From NCBI GenBank assembly GCA_028554755.1, contig JAPTOF010000001.1:33995501-34059500 (forward strand): a stretch of 64,000 nt of DNA. The letters are read 5' to 3'. Below are positions 1 to 10,727 of this stretch, in pieces. Position 1 is the stretch's first letter, and each line of letters opens with the position of its first letter. Below the pieces are notes generated by a model. It ran no database searches, had not been told where the DNA came from, and saw nothing but the letters and a program-made list of their open reading frames with translations. This DNA is from Cordia subcordata. Its lineage: Eukaryota; Streptophyta; Magnoliopsida; Boraginales; Cordiaceae. Made by a program: the position numbers and the translations under genes.

Positions 1-586
1 GGCCAGGACTCTGATTGTTCAGCTACGTAAACTCTTTGCACGTTACTCCTCCCTCGAATTGAACCTTCTTCAACTAGTCTTCTTATCCAAACTTCTCTTC
101 TCTAGAAGTTTGTTCACTAGTCGGCTAAATGTGTTTGCTCGCACAATGCTTCAAAAACTTTCGCAGAATTTCATCACCACTTCATTGTTTTACCCAATTT
201 CAAGGCTTACCCATGATACATCAAGAAATTTGGCAAAACGGATCTAAAAAACAAACTCATGACGTCGGAAAACGGTAAGGAGACCCTCAGTCAATGCGGT
301 CAAACCCCTGCAGCCAGCTGGTCAAACCTTCTGTTTGACTGTTTGACCACAAACTCACAAAACTTGACCTACTTCTATCTCACAATCCGACTGTCGGATC
401 GTCACGAAATTTTAGCAGCTTACTCTCCTCTCCGAGACGAAAACACAACAACAAATGGATCGCCGATCGGACTCTAGGAAGGTTGCCAAACACGACCAGC
501 AGGTCAGCGAATTTTTTTACTCCTCTTCAGCGTTTCTTTTTTCGTGCAAACCAGCGTCCTCCCTCCAACTAGGCTTTGATGCCACT
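1..586 (-). mobile_element. 5' internal leader of a copia-like LTR retrotransposon running off the left edge
   Basis: This stretch lies just inside the 5' LTR at 587-1087 when read on the minus strand, so it should be the untranslated leader and perhaps the start of gag. I see no long open frame with gag similarity. The rest of the element, including its second LTR, would lie to the left of the window. The assignment rests on the LTR ends and the primer binding site next to it. Confidence 0.6.
573..584 (-). other. Primer binding site of the left-edge LTR retrotransposon
   Basis: Read on the minus strand this is TGGCATCAAAGC, two bases inside the LTR. It differs at two positions from TGGTATCAGAGC, the usual plant copia site pairing with initiator methionine tRNA. 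It fixes the transcription direction as leftwards. Confidence 0.7.
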
Positions 587-1087
587 TGTTGGGAAATTAG
601 GACGCATAACACACACTCACGCAGCAGAATTAAAACACAAGTAATGAGAAAAGAATACGCGCTATTAAACGTGGTTCGGCCTCTGCCTGCGTCCACGAAA
701 AACTCCACTAATAGAAAAGAGTATTACAACCCATATGACTTTTTGCATAGACAAAAAATTCTAAACCCTCCCCCACAGAGTTCTTATAATGGTTCTATCC
801 TCAATAGGACTAGAACGAATATAAGATACTCTTGATACTCTCAGACTCTCTCTCTCACCTACACCCTCCATGGGGTGTGGTCCTAAGGCACACTCCTAAG
901 GCATACCTTATACAACTAATGCAAGAGTCCTATTTATAGAAGAAATATTTCTTGTCCTCCAAGACAAAGGATTTCTTCATCTATCAATCCTACCATAATT
1001 AAGACTCTTACCATAACTAGAATTTTAATTATCATTAAAATTCTTTCCTAATTTGTATGGGCTTGGACTTTAAATCATAACTCAACA
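587..1087 (-). repeat. 5' LTR of the left-edge retrotransposon
   Basis: The 501-bp repeat starts TGTTGGG and ends CTCAACA, the TG...CA ends of an LTR with a short inverted repeat. A TATA-like box lies at about 929-938 (TATAAATAGG on the minus strand). The paralogous region near 36903 lacks this LTR and runs straight on, which supports the right boundary at 1087. The five bases after it (gaaag) should be one half of the target duplication; the other half is outside the window. Confidence 0.8.
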
Positions 1088-1924
1088 GAAAGAAATGAGA
1101 AAAATAATCACCTAAACTAAAATTGTGTCTTGAAATGACGATTTCAATGTTAACGATATTTGGGTGGCATTGGCTGATGATGTGGAAGTTTAGTACTAAG
1201 TAAAAATCGTGTCTGGAAGACACATTTTTTAAAATGATATCAATCTAATGCAACCAAAAAAAAAAAAAAAGCCACAACGGCGGCTTTTGTTTTAACAACC
1301 AGCACGAGGGTTTTTGTTGAATGAAGAGAGCTTACTTCAAAGTCTGTTTCTACGTCAGTGTCTTCTTTAAAGTAAAACTTCAAAGCTTCAAAGAGAATTG
1401 CAGTGGCTTGAGAAAGCAAAAAAAGATGCAGACCTGCTGTGGTTTGGCTGAAGAAGTCGTGGGTTGAGAGAAAGAAAAAAGAAAAGTTGCCGACTTGAGG
1501 TGGCTTGGCTGAAGGGAATACGTGGTTTCAACCCACCAAAAAGACAAAGTGATTTCAAGTCACGAGTTCAACGTGGCTATTCCAGCCACATCAACCTCTC
1601 TCTGATTTTTGGTCAAATCGTGTCTTCATTTTGCAATGAGGGTTATTTTTCCTCATTTATTTCCAAACTTTTTATATTTTAGTATAAAATAAAAAAAAAA
1701 GGCTATTTAACTGATTATCTCTACAAATCAAGCAAGAACATCCAAAATAGCGGATGATATATCATATATCATATGTATCTAGTCCAAGACAATCAGTATA
1801 TAGCAGCAAAAATCATCAGCGAAATCACAATAGATCCAAAATAGCAGATGAAATTGGAAAACAAGAAACACTTGAAGAAAGTAATTATTAATAACATGCA
1901 AAGAGAAAAAGAGTCAGAACGCAC

Positions 1925-2063
1925 CAGCGAGTTTCTTAGCGGCTCTATCAATTAAAGTAAGCCCCACCATGAGCTGAGTCGCGTTTTTAGCAGCAGCATA
2001 AGGTACAGTGGGTACTGCTATGAGTACTATGAAACAGATGATGGTGGCTTTGAGAGGGGACAT
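1925..2063 (-). CDS. Pectin acetylesterase exon 1 of a second gene copy; rest off the left edge
   Basis: The exon encodes the first 46 residues and one base of the next codon: MSPLK, a hydrophobic signal-anchor-like stretch, then QLMVGLTLI, the conserved start of mature plant pectin acetylesterases. A GT donor follows at 1924-1923; without splicing the frame ends at 1914-1916. It matches exon 1 of the complete gene at 37737-37887 but is 12 bp shorter, a frame-preserving indel. Exon 2 should lie about 1.7 kb to the left, but an LTR retrotransposon has entered intron 1, so it is outside the window. Whether this copy is expressed cannot be judged. The TATA box of the complete gene reads TATGAAA here (2185-2192), a possible promoter lesion. 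Confidence 0.7.
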
Positions 2064-2446
2064 GTCGTCACCGTCGGAGGAGGAGGAGCTCCCTGGTTGC
2101 GCCGAGAGGGTGGTGGAGTAAACTGCTGCTGAACGTTAATGGCTTGGTTGATGGTGGTGATCATGACTGATAAGGGGTGGGGGGTTTCATAGATTTACCG
2201 AATGAATTCCAAAGCGCTTCTGTTTTAGTTTAGACTAACGATACATAATTTTATCTATGTTTAAAAGACTATTAATTACAACACAAGTCTTAACTCAACA
2301 AAAATCTCGATTGCACGTGAAGTGACTCAATCGTTTGAGATGCGATAACTCTTGGTCAATCTTTTGTTGCAGGCAGATGAGTAGAAGCAAACCTTTGTCG
2401 TCTATGATTTCAAGATTTCCATGCAAGGCTGAGGTTAACCACCCCC

Positions 2447-2471
2447 GGGGTGCTGGGGGCGGCTGGGGGGG
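2447..2471 (+). other. G-run cluster, possible G-quadruplex
   Basis: Runs of 4, 5 and 7 G lie within 25 bases, about 385-410 bp upstream of the PAE exon 1 start in copy A. The matching place in copy B (near 38552-38580) is also G-rich but rearranged. Quadruplex formation is inferred from base pattern only. Confidence 0.35.
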
Positions 2472-3755
2472 CCAAGAATATCCCATTACAAAAGGAATTG
2501 TTAAAAACTGAACAAAAATAGAATGACTAAAATGATGAATTTATGCGTTACCTCTTCCAAGTACTAATAATTATCAATGATAATCAAAAAGCATGAACCT
2601 ACTCTAGCCATTGACGGTATATGTGCATTCATGAACCTACTCTACTTTTTTAATATGAGAAAGCAATTAGTGAGTTGTTCAATGAAAAATGATTTCAAGT
2701 TTAAAAAGGATATAATTGTGGTGTCTCAATTTGTTTCGGGACAAAAGGTGAGATCGTCTACTAGTGAGCATTATGAGTTTAGATAATAACTCAATTTAAT
2801 CATTTTAGACTAATATATCTAAAAGCTAAGATGATTATTTTTACGTTTCACTAATCCTTACTTGTGACTTTGAAATTTTGGACAACATGAGGTGTGATAG
2901 TAAGCAAATGATTCTCTTAGGGCTTAAGCTCTTAGTAACGGATAAATCATAAATAGTACGACCTAATGCAAAAGGAATTACAGATCATGCATTATGTTAA
3001 AGGTAAGCATTTGAGATAAGTTGATCGGAGTTGCTTCCAGAGATATGGGAGACTACTAGCATTTCACATGGTTAGTCTGCTTAATTGTTTTGTTTGCTTA
3101 ATTTCATTTAGTAGCTTTTGCCTAACGCGGTTGCATGAACATTACAGCTGTATTTCATTATCTTTTTACGTTTTTATGCAGTTTTAGCATTGAAGAAAGA
3201 ATGCAGTGATGCTTAGCTTAGCTAGAAATGCACATAAGAAGCTTTCTCTGATCAGAATTTATTAATCCCCCAACACCTTTTGTTCATGTTGAGTTTTCAA
3301 AATTGAAGCCCGGAAACAAGAGAAAAAAAACATCTTTTTGTTTTCTAGAACTACAATTTTGAAATACAAGAAAGATCAAATCTTTGCTTTTAGGGCTTAG
3401 CTTCTGGACCTGGATCAGAGTTGCAAAAATAGTTATTTTCTTTATTTTTCTTTGAGATTTTAACTGGAATCTAAAACTAATATTTTGGAGGAACCAAGTA
3501 AAATTGTGAGTTTTTGCGTGACTTCTATTGAAATTATTGGAAAGGAGAAAACGGTTACAGCATGGTGATTTTCTACAAAAGTCATGCCTTAAATATTTTG
3601 GGTTTTCGTAAGATGCATATATATGAAAAGATGTCCTATTTATAATTACAAAAAATAACTCATCATCCTATAAGATAAAAGCAGGGTTTATTTTAAATTT
3701 TCGTAAGATGCTTATGATGAAATATTTTATATTTTATAAGATAAAAAGAGACAAT

Positions 3756-4440
3756 ATACGTTGCTTTATTCACGTTAATAAGATAAGCATCTTATAATAA
3801 TTAGATAGAATATTAATCAGTGATGCTTATTACTTAGTGTTAATGCAACTCTCATTCTTGTGAAGGTATGTAGTTTGGGTATATAATGAATAGATTTGGA
3901 TTTTGATAACAAAGAGTTCATTTTAAACAAGATTATATTAAATTTATTTTAAAATTATAAATTCCGTGAGACAAAGAATATTATTTAAAACAACTGATGC
4001 TTTTACCGGTTTCTGAGTTGCGAATTTAGGACCATTGGCCATAGGGAGTACATGTATATTGAATAATATATAATCAATACTTTGGTTTTCCAAGAGAGGC
4101 AAAACATCCCCAGCAATAAATTGAGAGTTGCTGAAATACCAGATGATAGTTAAGGATTACTTATGGGAATAATGTCTTATGGTTCCCTAAGAAACGTACT
4201 ACTGATATTGTATCCATGACTTCGTGAAGGACAATGTGTACTCAATCCGAAGAATTTAACCATTAGGTCCATTTAAAATTTTTTCTGGTTTTTAGTTTTC
4301 TGTCTTATCATTTATTTCCTTCTCTTTTGTGGTTTTCTCCTTTTGATGAATTAAGCTATCCATTCAACTTTGTTTTTGTTTTTGTTTAATAATCAATAAT
4401 ACATGCCCTTAAACGTATATAATTCCAGGAATTGTACTTG
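3756..4440. other. Intergenic DNA, nothing recognised
   Basis: AT-rich sequence without a coding frame of interest on either strand. It separates segmental duplication copy A from the repeat that starts at 4441. Confidence 0.6.
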
Positions 4441-5675
4441 TTGGAAAGACTTTTTCTTTATCTCTTTCAGCTCTATAAGAATTAGTCTCAAGTCTAATAT
4501 ATATAGTTTAGGGATACCATACCCTAGCTCAAAGTAAAAGAACACATATATGAATATTAAAAATGGCTAGGAAACTAAAAGAAGAAAGAACAAAATGGTA
4601 GTAAACCATGTAAAATTTAGAAAGACAAGAAGAAGAAAGGAAAAGACAAAAAAAGAAAGAAAAGAAAAGTAGGAAAATGAAGAAAAACGTATCAATTGAA
4701 ATGATATGATGTAAAAGCATACAAGGTTGGAAATAAAGGTGAAAAACCTAAGAGTGAACGTTCACAAAATTACAGATCAGCCAATAAAATTGTTTTCTTT
4801 TTAAATTTTTTTCCTACTAACATATTTTTCTTATTTCATCTTTTTAATGGTTAAATTAACGTAATGGATTTCTTTTATTAGGAGTGTCTATAGGTAGTTT
4901 AGTGTGTTTTTCTACTAGTAATCAAAATAATTTGGGTAGTTTACAATTTTACAAAATCAAAACTATCCAATATAATAAACAAAGCAAAAGTTTCAATTAC
5001 TTCAATTTTCCTTTAGATAGTTCAAAGTCAGTTTAAAATAACTTTTAGGTTGATTTTCAAGCAATATTTAAGTGGTTTTTGAGTAAAACCATATAAAAAT
5101 TAAAATAATTGAGTCAACAACATATATTGCAATACTATAGCATTAAACAACCAAACTATAACGCACACATAAATGTGTGCATATTACAATAATAATAATA
5201 ATGATGATAATGATATAACATGCAATTTGGTTTAAACTGCGATTCTAACTCTCTTAAACTACAAACAAAACTATTAATATCCATTTTTGAAGAATAAACT
5301 ATAATCGGTTGAACCACTTTAAACCACTAATATTTTTCTCTTTTCTTGTGGGAAGGGGGGGGGTGGGGAAGAGATATTATTTTGTTCATTAGATTAGAAA
5401 ATTACAAAAGTTAATTACATATAGTAGTGATGGGTAGGGAGGAGATTTGAAAGATTTTCTACAAATTATGGGATAGTCGTTTATCATCTTCATATAATTT
5501 CTCTATTAATACTTTGTTGGATCTAATAAATTATTATCATTTTTAAGATTAGGTGCTGGATTTAAATTTGAATCCATAATCTATACATGGTAACAGAATA
5601 TAGAATAATAACATGTTATACATGTAAGAATCAATGTAAATATAAAAGAATAAATGATAAAAAATAAAGATTTCG
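4441..5675. repeat. Dispersed duplicated segment, uninterrupted copy
   Basis: The left part (4441-4720) matches 7441-7508 joined to 12121-12318, and the right part (4734-5675) matches 14363-15163. The second copy is thus split by a copia element and by the S1-containing block. No gene is visible in it. It is useful as the empty-site reference for both insertions. Confidence 0.75.
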
Positions 5676-7440
5676 TTATCCTTGCTTACGTGCCTTCACG
5701 AACACATAACTGAGCTATAATGGTAGGACAAGATTGAGTAGGCTTTGGTAGGCTCCAATATCCAGGCACCCACCGTTCTGACCAGATATTAAGGGATGAC
5801 ATTAACCCTGGCTGCCACATAGCCCCTTTTTTAAGAATGTCTCCACCACCAATATGCTGCGCCAACACCATGACCCCCGATTAGAAACCTGAGTATGCCA
5901 TATATCAGTAGTTGGGCAATACGGACCTTTTAGGACACCTAGTTGTAAGTGATTTTAGGGACTGCATAATTCTCCACGCTTGACTTGCTAGAAGTGCCTA
6001 ATTCATCAATTCAAAGTCACGAAAACCCAAACCACCTGCAAATTTGAGTCGCACTAAATGTCCACTTAACCCAGTGTATACGCCCTTTGTCATTGTTGCT
6101 CCACCGAAAGTGCACAATCGATGCGCATAATTTAAAAATTGACATAGCATATGAGGGAATTGCATTCAATACAGCCTTTAAAAGAATTTCCTTGCCACCG
6201 TCAGAACAGTGCATCATCAGCAAACAGAAGATGGGATGTTAAAAATAAACACCAAGCTTACCAAGTTGAAGGAGAAGCTGCTAGAAGAAATTTAACAAAT
6301 TAGAAATATCATGCAAATGGCTGGGATATCTTCTTCATGTTTCAAAGATCTTTTGAGAAGCTTCGTGAGGCAATCAAATATCCAGCAAGTTGCAAAGAGT
6401 TTTCTGGATGACCATGCTTTGTGATATGAAAAGTCAAAGTTGCAGAATTTTTGTGGTAAAAATGCTAGCTGGTTCTAGATAGGTTAGGTTGATAAGTTTA
6501 GGTAAAAATTTTCCACCACAAATTTTTACCATCTTGAACTTTCTCACCACCATATTGCAGCTATAAATATGGATTGCTATGGCCTTTGTAGTCTGGAGTA
6601 AAAAGTGCATGAGTTGTGTCGAGTCCAAAAAGGTGAGGAGCAAAAGTGACAAGAGTCTTGCGAGCTTATAGTGGTCTTCATCTTTCCGTGAGGTGTCTGC
6701 TGCTTATGAGTCTTGTAAGAAGTGTTTTGGAATTGAGAAGAAAGTCTCTAGTATATAACATTTGTGTAGTACACGTGTAGTAATGGTGCGTCTTGTGTAT
6801 AAGTTTTATTAGTGTAAAAGTCTAGCAAAATAAATGTGCTGTAGCCTTTATTTTGGTCTTTGAAAATTATAAAATTTTCTTTTTCATATATTTGGTGTCT
6901 ACATGGGATAGTACTGGACATTTGCGAGCCTGTTTAATTCTTCTAATTTGCCAGTTGAAAGGTATGCCTATACCATCGAGGATAATGACTACGTTAGTGA
7001 GGAGAGCAATAAAAGAGACAAAGGGTCACCTTGTCGCAGGCCTCGCATTGGAAATATATATATTGTTGCAATTCTCCATTGATAAGCACCTTGTAGGTCA
7101 CAGTGGGCACATAATATATTATCCATGAATTCCATTTCTGATGGAATCCCATCCGAGCAAGTAATTGGTTGAAGAAGTCCTATTCTACCCGGTCGTAAGC
7201 TTTATTTATATGCCGCTGCACAGTGCAAAGAATTACGCCTTCGCTTCAAGTAGTGAGAAGCTTTTTGAGCTTGGATTATACTATCCTGAATCTTACGACC
7301 GAAAACAAAGGCACTATGGGTTTCAGATATCAGAGAGTCCATATGAGGTGACAGACCATTCACCGAAAGCTTTGCTATGATTTTATACAGAACGTTACAA
7401 CAGCTAATAGGCCAAAATTGGGCAATCATCTCGGGTCTTG
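5676..7440 (-). mobile_element. Decayed L1-type LINE fragment (reverse transcriptase region)
   Basis: On the minus strand, pieces of a plant LINE-1 reverse transcriptase appear in order. First comes ISCCNVLYKIIAKL with SAFVFGR at about 7429-7260. Then AYDRVE is followed by a TAG where tryptophan is expected, near 7190-7130. After that come the HLLFADD catalytic box near 6235, GGKEILLKAVLNAIPSYAMS near 6200, and WSERWVPG near 5790. The parts are in different frames and about 200 residues are missing between FADD and GGKE, so it is dead. A solo LTR (6237-6903) was inserted exactly between LSH and LLFADD. Confidence 0.85.
6237..6903 (+). mobile_element. Solo LTR inserted in the LINE
   Basis: The 667-bp unit starts TGTTAAAAAT and ends GTGTCTACA, and is flanked by a perfect 5-bp target duplication TGGGA (6232-6236 and 6904-6908). 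Removing it joins the LINE codons for LSH and LLFADD in frame, which proves the boundaries. A TATA-like box (tataaatatgg, about 6561) and an AATAAA (about 6828) suggest the LTR reads rightwards. There is no internal region, so the parent element was lost by recombination between its LTRs. Confidence 0.85.
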
Positions 7441-7508
7441 GGAAGGCTTTTCCTTTATTGCTTTCGGCTCAATTGGAATTAATCTCCAGTCTAATATATA
7501 AAGCTTAG
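7441..7508. repeat. Left end of the split second copy of the 4441-5675 repeat
   Basis: This piece matches 4441-4510 and resumes at 12121 after the copia element. The last five bases (cttag) and the five after the element (cttac) form its target site duplication with one mismatch. Confidence 0.75.
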
Positions 7509-7723
7509 TGAAAGATTTACAAGAGGGTGAATAGAATAATGTGTTATTGCTGTGTATTTTACAGTACAAGATGAGCCTCCTTATATAGGAGATTTGAGCT
7601 AATTACAAGGCTGTCAATTAGCATAAGTCGTGCAAGACAGTTCAGTGAAACAATGGAAAGAATCAATCAACAATATTTCAAAATGAGAGGAAAATATTCT
7701 AGAACACCAATCATGCCTTAACA
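7509..7723 (-). repeat. 3' LTR of the copia element
   Basis: It begins TGAAAG and ends TTAACA on the plus strand. A TATA-like CTATATAAGG is read on the minus strand near 7585. The partner LTR is at 11906-12120. Confidence 0.9.
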
Positions 7724-7733
7724 CACCCCCTCA
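7724..7733 (-). other. Polypurine tract of the copia element
   Basis: Minus-strand GAGGGGGTG lies directly against the 3' LTR, where plus-strand DNA synthesis of LTR retrotransposons is primed. Confidence 0.75.
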
Positions 7734-9118
7734 AGCGAAACGAAGTCAACGACAGTGAGCTTGTTTCGTAGGTAACAGAAATGATGAACAGATAAGCCTT
7801 TTGTCAATACATCAGCGAGGTGGTCATGGGTTGATATGTATCGAACATCAAGTTCACCTTTGGCAACTTTTTCGCGGACAAAATGCACGTCAACTTCAAT
7901 ATGCTTTATCCTGGCATGGAAGACTGGGTTGGCAGTGAGATACATAGCCCCAATATTGTCACACCATAGTTTGGGAGTAGCAGTTAATGGAAGACGCAGT
8001 TCAGAGAGTAGCGAGCGAAGCCAGCATAGTTCGGAAGTAGCAAAGGCAATGGCTCGATATTCAGCCTCTGTACTTGAACGAGAGGTGGTGGGTTGCTTTT
8101 TGGCTGACCAAGATATTAGATTTGGGCCCAGAAAAATGCAATATCCATGTGAACTCCGTTTATCATCAAGACAACCAGCCCAGTCAGAGCCAGAGTAGGC
8201 ATGAAGAATGAGATCATTTGAGGTCCGCAGATGGAGACCAAAGTCCATGGTACCTTTCAAGTAACGAAGTATTCGTTTGACAGCGGACCAAGGAATGTCA
8301 GCGGGTGATTGCATGAACTGAGAGACTTTATTGACTGCAAATGCAAGTTCTGGCCGTGTTAATGTAAGGTATTGCAGTGCACCAACAACACTTCTATAAA
8401 GCGTGAGATCCTTGAAAGGTTCACCTACATCTTTTTGAAGCTTGTGATTAGGAGCAAGAGGTGAAGTTACGGGCTTGGCACTACTCATCTCTGTGCGATC
8501 AAGGAGATCCGAAATGTATTTACGCTGATTGAGATGGATTCCAGATTTGGTGCATGTAACTTGAATGCCTAGAAAGAAGTTTAATGACCCAAGATCTTTG
8601 AGAGCAAATTGCTTGTGGAGGAGCTTTGTGATGGACGAAATGGACTGGTCATCGTTACCTGTAATCAAAATATCATCAACATAAACTAAGATAAAAATAA
8701 TGTCAGTGGAGAAGTGCCGAGTAAAAAGAGAATTGTCAGCTATGGAAGGAACAAATCCAAGAAAAGTTAAGAACGAGCTTAGCTTGGAAAACCATGCACG
8801 CGGAGCTAGTTTAAGATCATATAAGGCTTTGTTTAGTTTACAGACATGATGAGGAAAGTTTGAGTGGACAAAGCCAGGGGGTTGTTCCATGTATATGTCC
8901 TCAATGAGGAAGCCATGCAGGAATGCATTATTGACATCAAGTTGACAAATTGACCATTTGCGAGATAATGCTACTGTGAGAGCCGCCCGGATGGTAGTAG
9001 GTTTGACTATAGGACTAAAGGTTTCACCGTAGTCAATACCCTCTTCTTGGCAGTAACCCTTAGCAACTAACCGTGCTTTATTCCTATCAATAGAGCCATC
9101 GGATTTTTTTTTTAACAC
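7724..9118 (-). pseudogene. copia reverse transcriptase-RNase H part of pol
   Basis: About 460 residues are open. Near the start [18 protein letters not shown] is the beginning of the copia reverse transcriptase domain, followed by [11 protein letters not shown], the catalytic YVDDILITG box, and at the C-terminus RNase H with SSTEAEYRA and ADVLTKGL. The reading frame of the upstream integrase part runs into this one across a homopolymer at about 9103-9116, where one or more bases have been gained or lost. This half looks undamaged otherwise. The frame stops at the edge of the 3' LTR, as usual. Confidence 0.92.
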
Positions 9119-10670
9119 AAAAAACCCATTTGCAGCATACTACATTAGCGGAAGGAGGTTGGGGAACGAGGGTCCAAGTGCCATTTTTCAATAAGGCATC
9201 ATTCTCGAGACCCATGGCTTTACGCCAATGAGAAAACTTGGACGCTTGGAGGTAGGTGCGAGGTTCATAGTCTGGGTTCTCATGGAACACAGCATAAGTA
9301 ACAACGTCTGAAAGAAGCTTGGGTTTAGAGATGGACCGACGTGAGCGAAGAGTCATGGGATGGCGTGAGACATCTGTTGGAGGTAGGTTTGATGTATTAG
9401 GCGAGGGAAGAGAAGACGAGGTAGGTATGGCAGGGGATAAGGAGGAAATATCAGTATGCAACATAATAGGAGATTGAGGTTGCATAATAGCGGGGGAGGA
9501 GGAGAGGTGATCCTGTTGAGAGGAGAGAGAAGTCGGTGACAACAGAGGTACTAGTGGGGATTCTTCTAAGGTCTGGTAGGAGGAAGGTTGATGCGGTATA
9601 GGGGGGTTAACAGGGAGTACGTTACTGGAGAGGGAGGGACGATTGCCTAAGAGAAAGGGTTTTGGAGGCTGGCGAGAATTAGGAGCACGATTAGTAGATG
9701 ATGAGGAATAGGGAAAAAGAGTCTCATAAAAGAGAACATGACACGAGATGACTACTTTATCGTCTATGGGATCATAGCAGCGGTAGCCAAGATGTTGATC
9801 ACTATACCCCAAAAAGACACAAGGTTTAGATTTAGGACTTAGTTTATCAGGTTTATAAGCACCTAAGAACGGGTAACACAAGCACTCGAATATGCATAGA
9901 AAGTTGTAATTTGGGAAAATACCATAAAGTTTGAAAAAAGGGGACTGATTTTGAAGTATGGGAGTTGGTAGGCAGTTTATTAAGTAAACGGCAGTGTTGA
10001 AAGCTTCTAGCCAAAATTTTTTTGGAAGAAAAGCATGAAAAAGTAAGGTGGTACCCGTTTCACTAATGTGCCGAATTTTGTGCTCGGCTAAACCATTTTG
10101 TTCCGGTGTGTGAGGACACAAAATGTGCAGTTGAATGCCATTGGTGTCCAAAAATTCTTTAAAATGCCCAAAGGTTAATTCTCGAGCACCGTCGCATTGA
10201 AAATGTTTGATTTTAGTGTTAAACAAGTTTTCCACCAAAGCTTTGTATTTTATGAAAACAGTAATTGCGTCACTTTTATGTTTGAGGGGGTAGAGCCATG
10301 TATGTCGTGTAAAATCATCAATAAATATAATAAAGTAACAAAAACCAGAGCAAGATAAAATCGGGGCAGGACCCCAAATATCACAATGTATAAGTTCAAG
10401 AGAGGTAGTAGAAAAATGACTAGAGGATTGAAAAGGTAGTTTGTGACTCTTGCCAAGTGCACATGCATTGCAAGACTTGTTTTCAGTTTGGGAACTAGTC
10501 ATATTTAGGGAAGCTTGACGTTGTAAGGAGGAAAGCACTGCCGAAGATGGATGACCTAGGCGAGTATGCCAGAGAGACGCTGAGACACGCGAGGTGGACA
10601 AGGCAACTTGTTCTGGCTTATTGTTGAGAGCAGGAAGAGTATAAAGATTCGATTTAGAGTGGCCTGTCAT
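9087..10670 (-). pseudogene. copia GAG-pre-integrase and integrase core part of pol
   Basis: The open frame starts inside the pre-integrase domain (LWHTRLGHPSSAVL, then CNACALGKSHKLPF, the zinc-binding His/Cys set). It continues with the integrase core: HCDIWGPAP and DDFTRHTW, the second catalytic Asp in CDGARELTF, and the catalytic Glu in PEQNGLAE. A proline/serine-rich spacer follows and ends in WRKAMGLENDALLKNGTW, the usual link to reverse transcriptase. The frame breaks at the A/T run near 9110. Upstream protease and gag are in other frames. Confidence 0.9.
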
Positions 10671-10727
10671 GAGTGGAGTCCAGGTGCGGAGGTCCTTAAT
10701 AACACAAGCATGCGGAAAAAATTCGAG

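Larger units (their letters stand above)
1088..3755. repeat. Segmental duplication copy A (paralogue of 36903-39948)
   Basis: Long stretches match 36903-39948 almost base for base, in the same orientation. The copy holds part of PAE intron 1, PAE exon 1 and the upstream promoter side. Copy B has about 400 bp extra between roughly 38028 and 38440 and other small indels. The match stops near 3755, where copy B switches to S1-block sequence at 39949. The long stretches that show no gene here are intron or promoter flank. Confidence 0.85.

Noticed and set aside
1464..1682. A 72-residue open frame starting [13 protein letters not shown], almost identical at 37273-37491
   Set aside because: The match is explained by the recent segmental duplication. 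It lies in PAE intron 1 on the opposite strand, has no recognisable domain, and the surrounding non-coding bases are just as similar.
6290..6425. Protein-like stretch AGISSSCFKDLLRSF on the plus strand inside the solo LTR
   Set aside because: It is short, interrupted by a stop and fully inside an LTR with proven ends; no family recognised.
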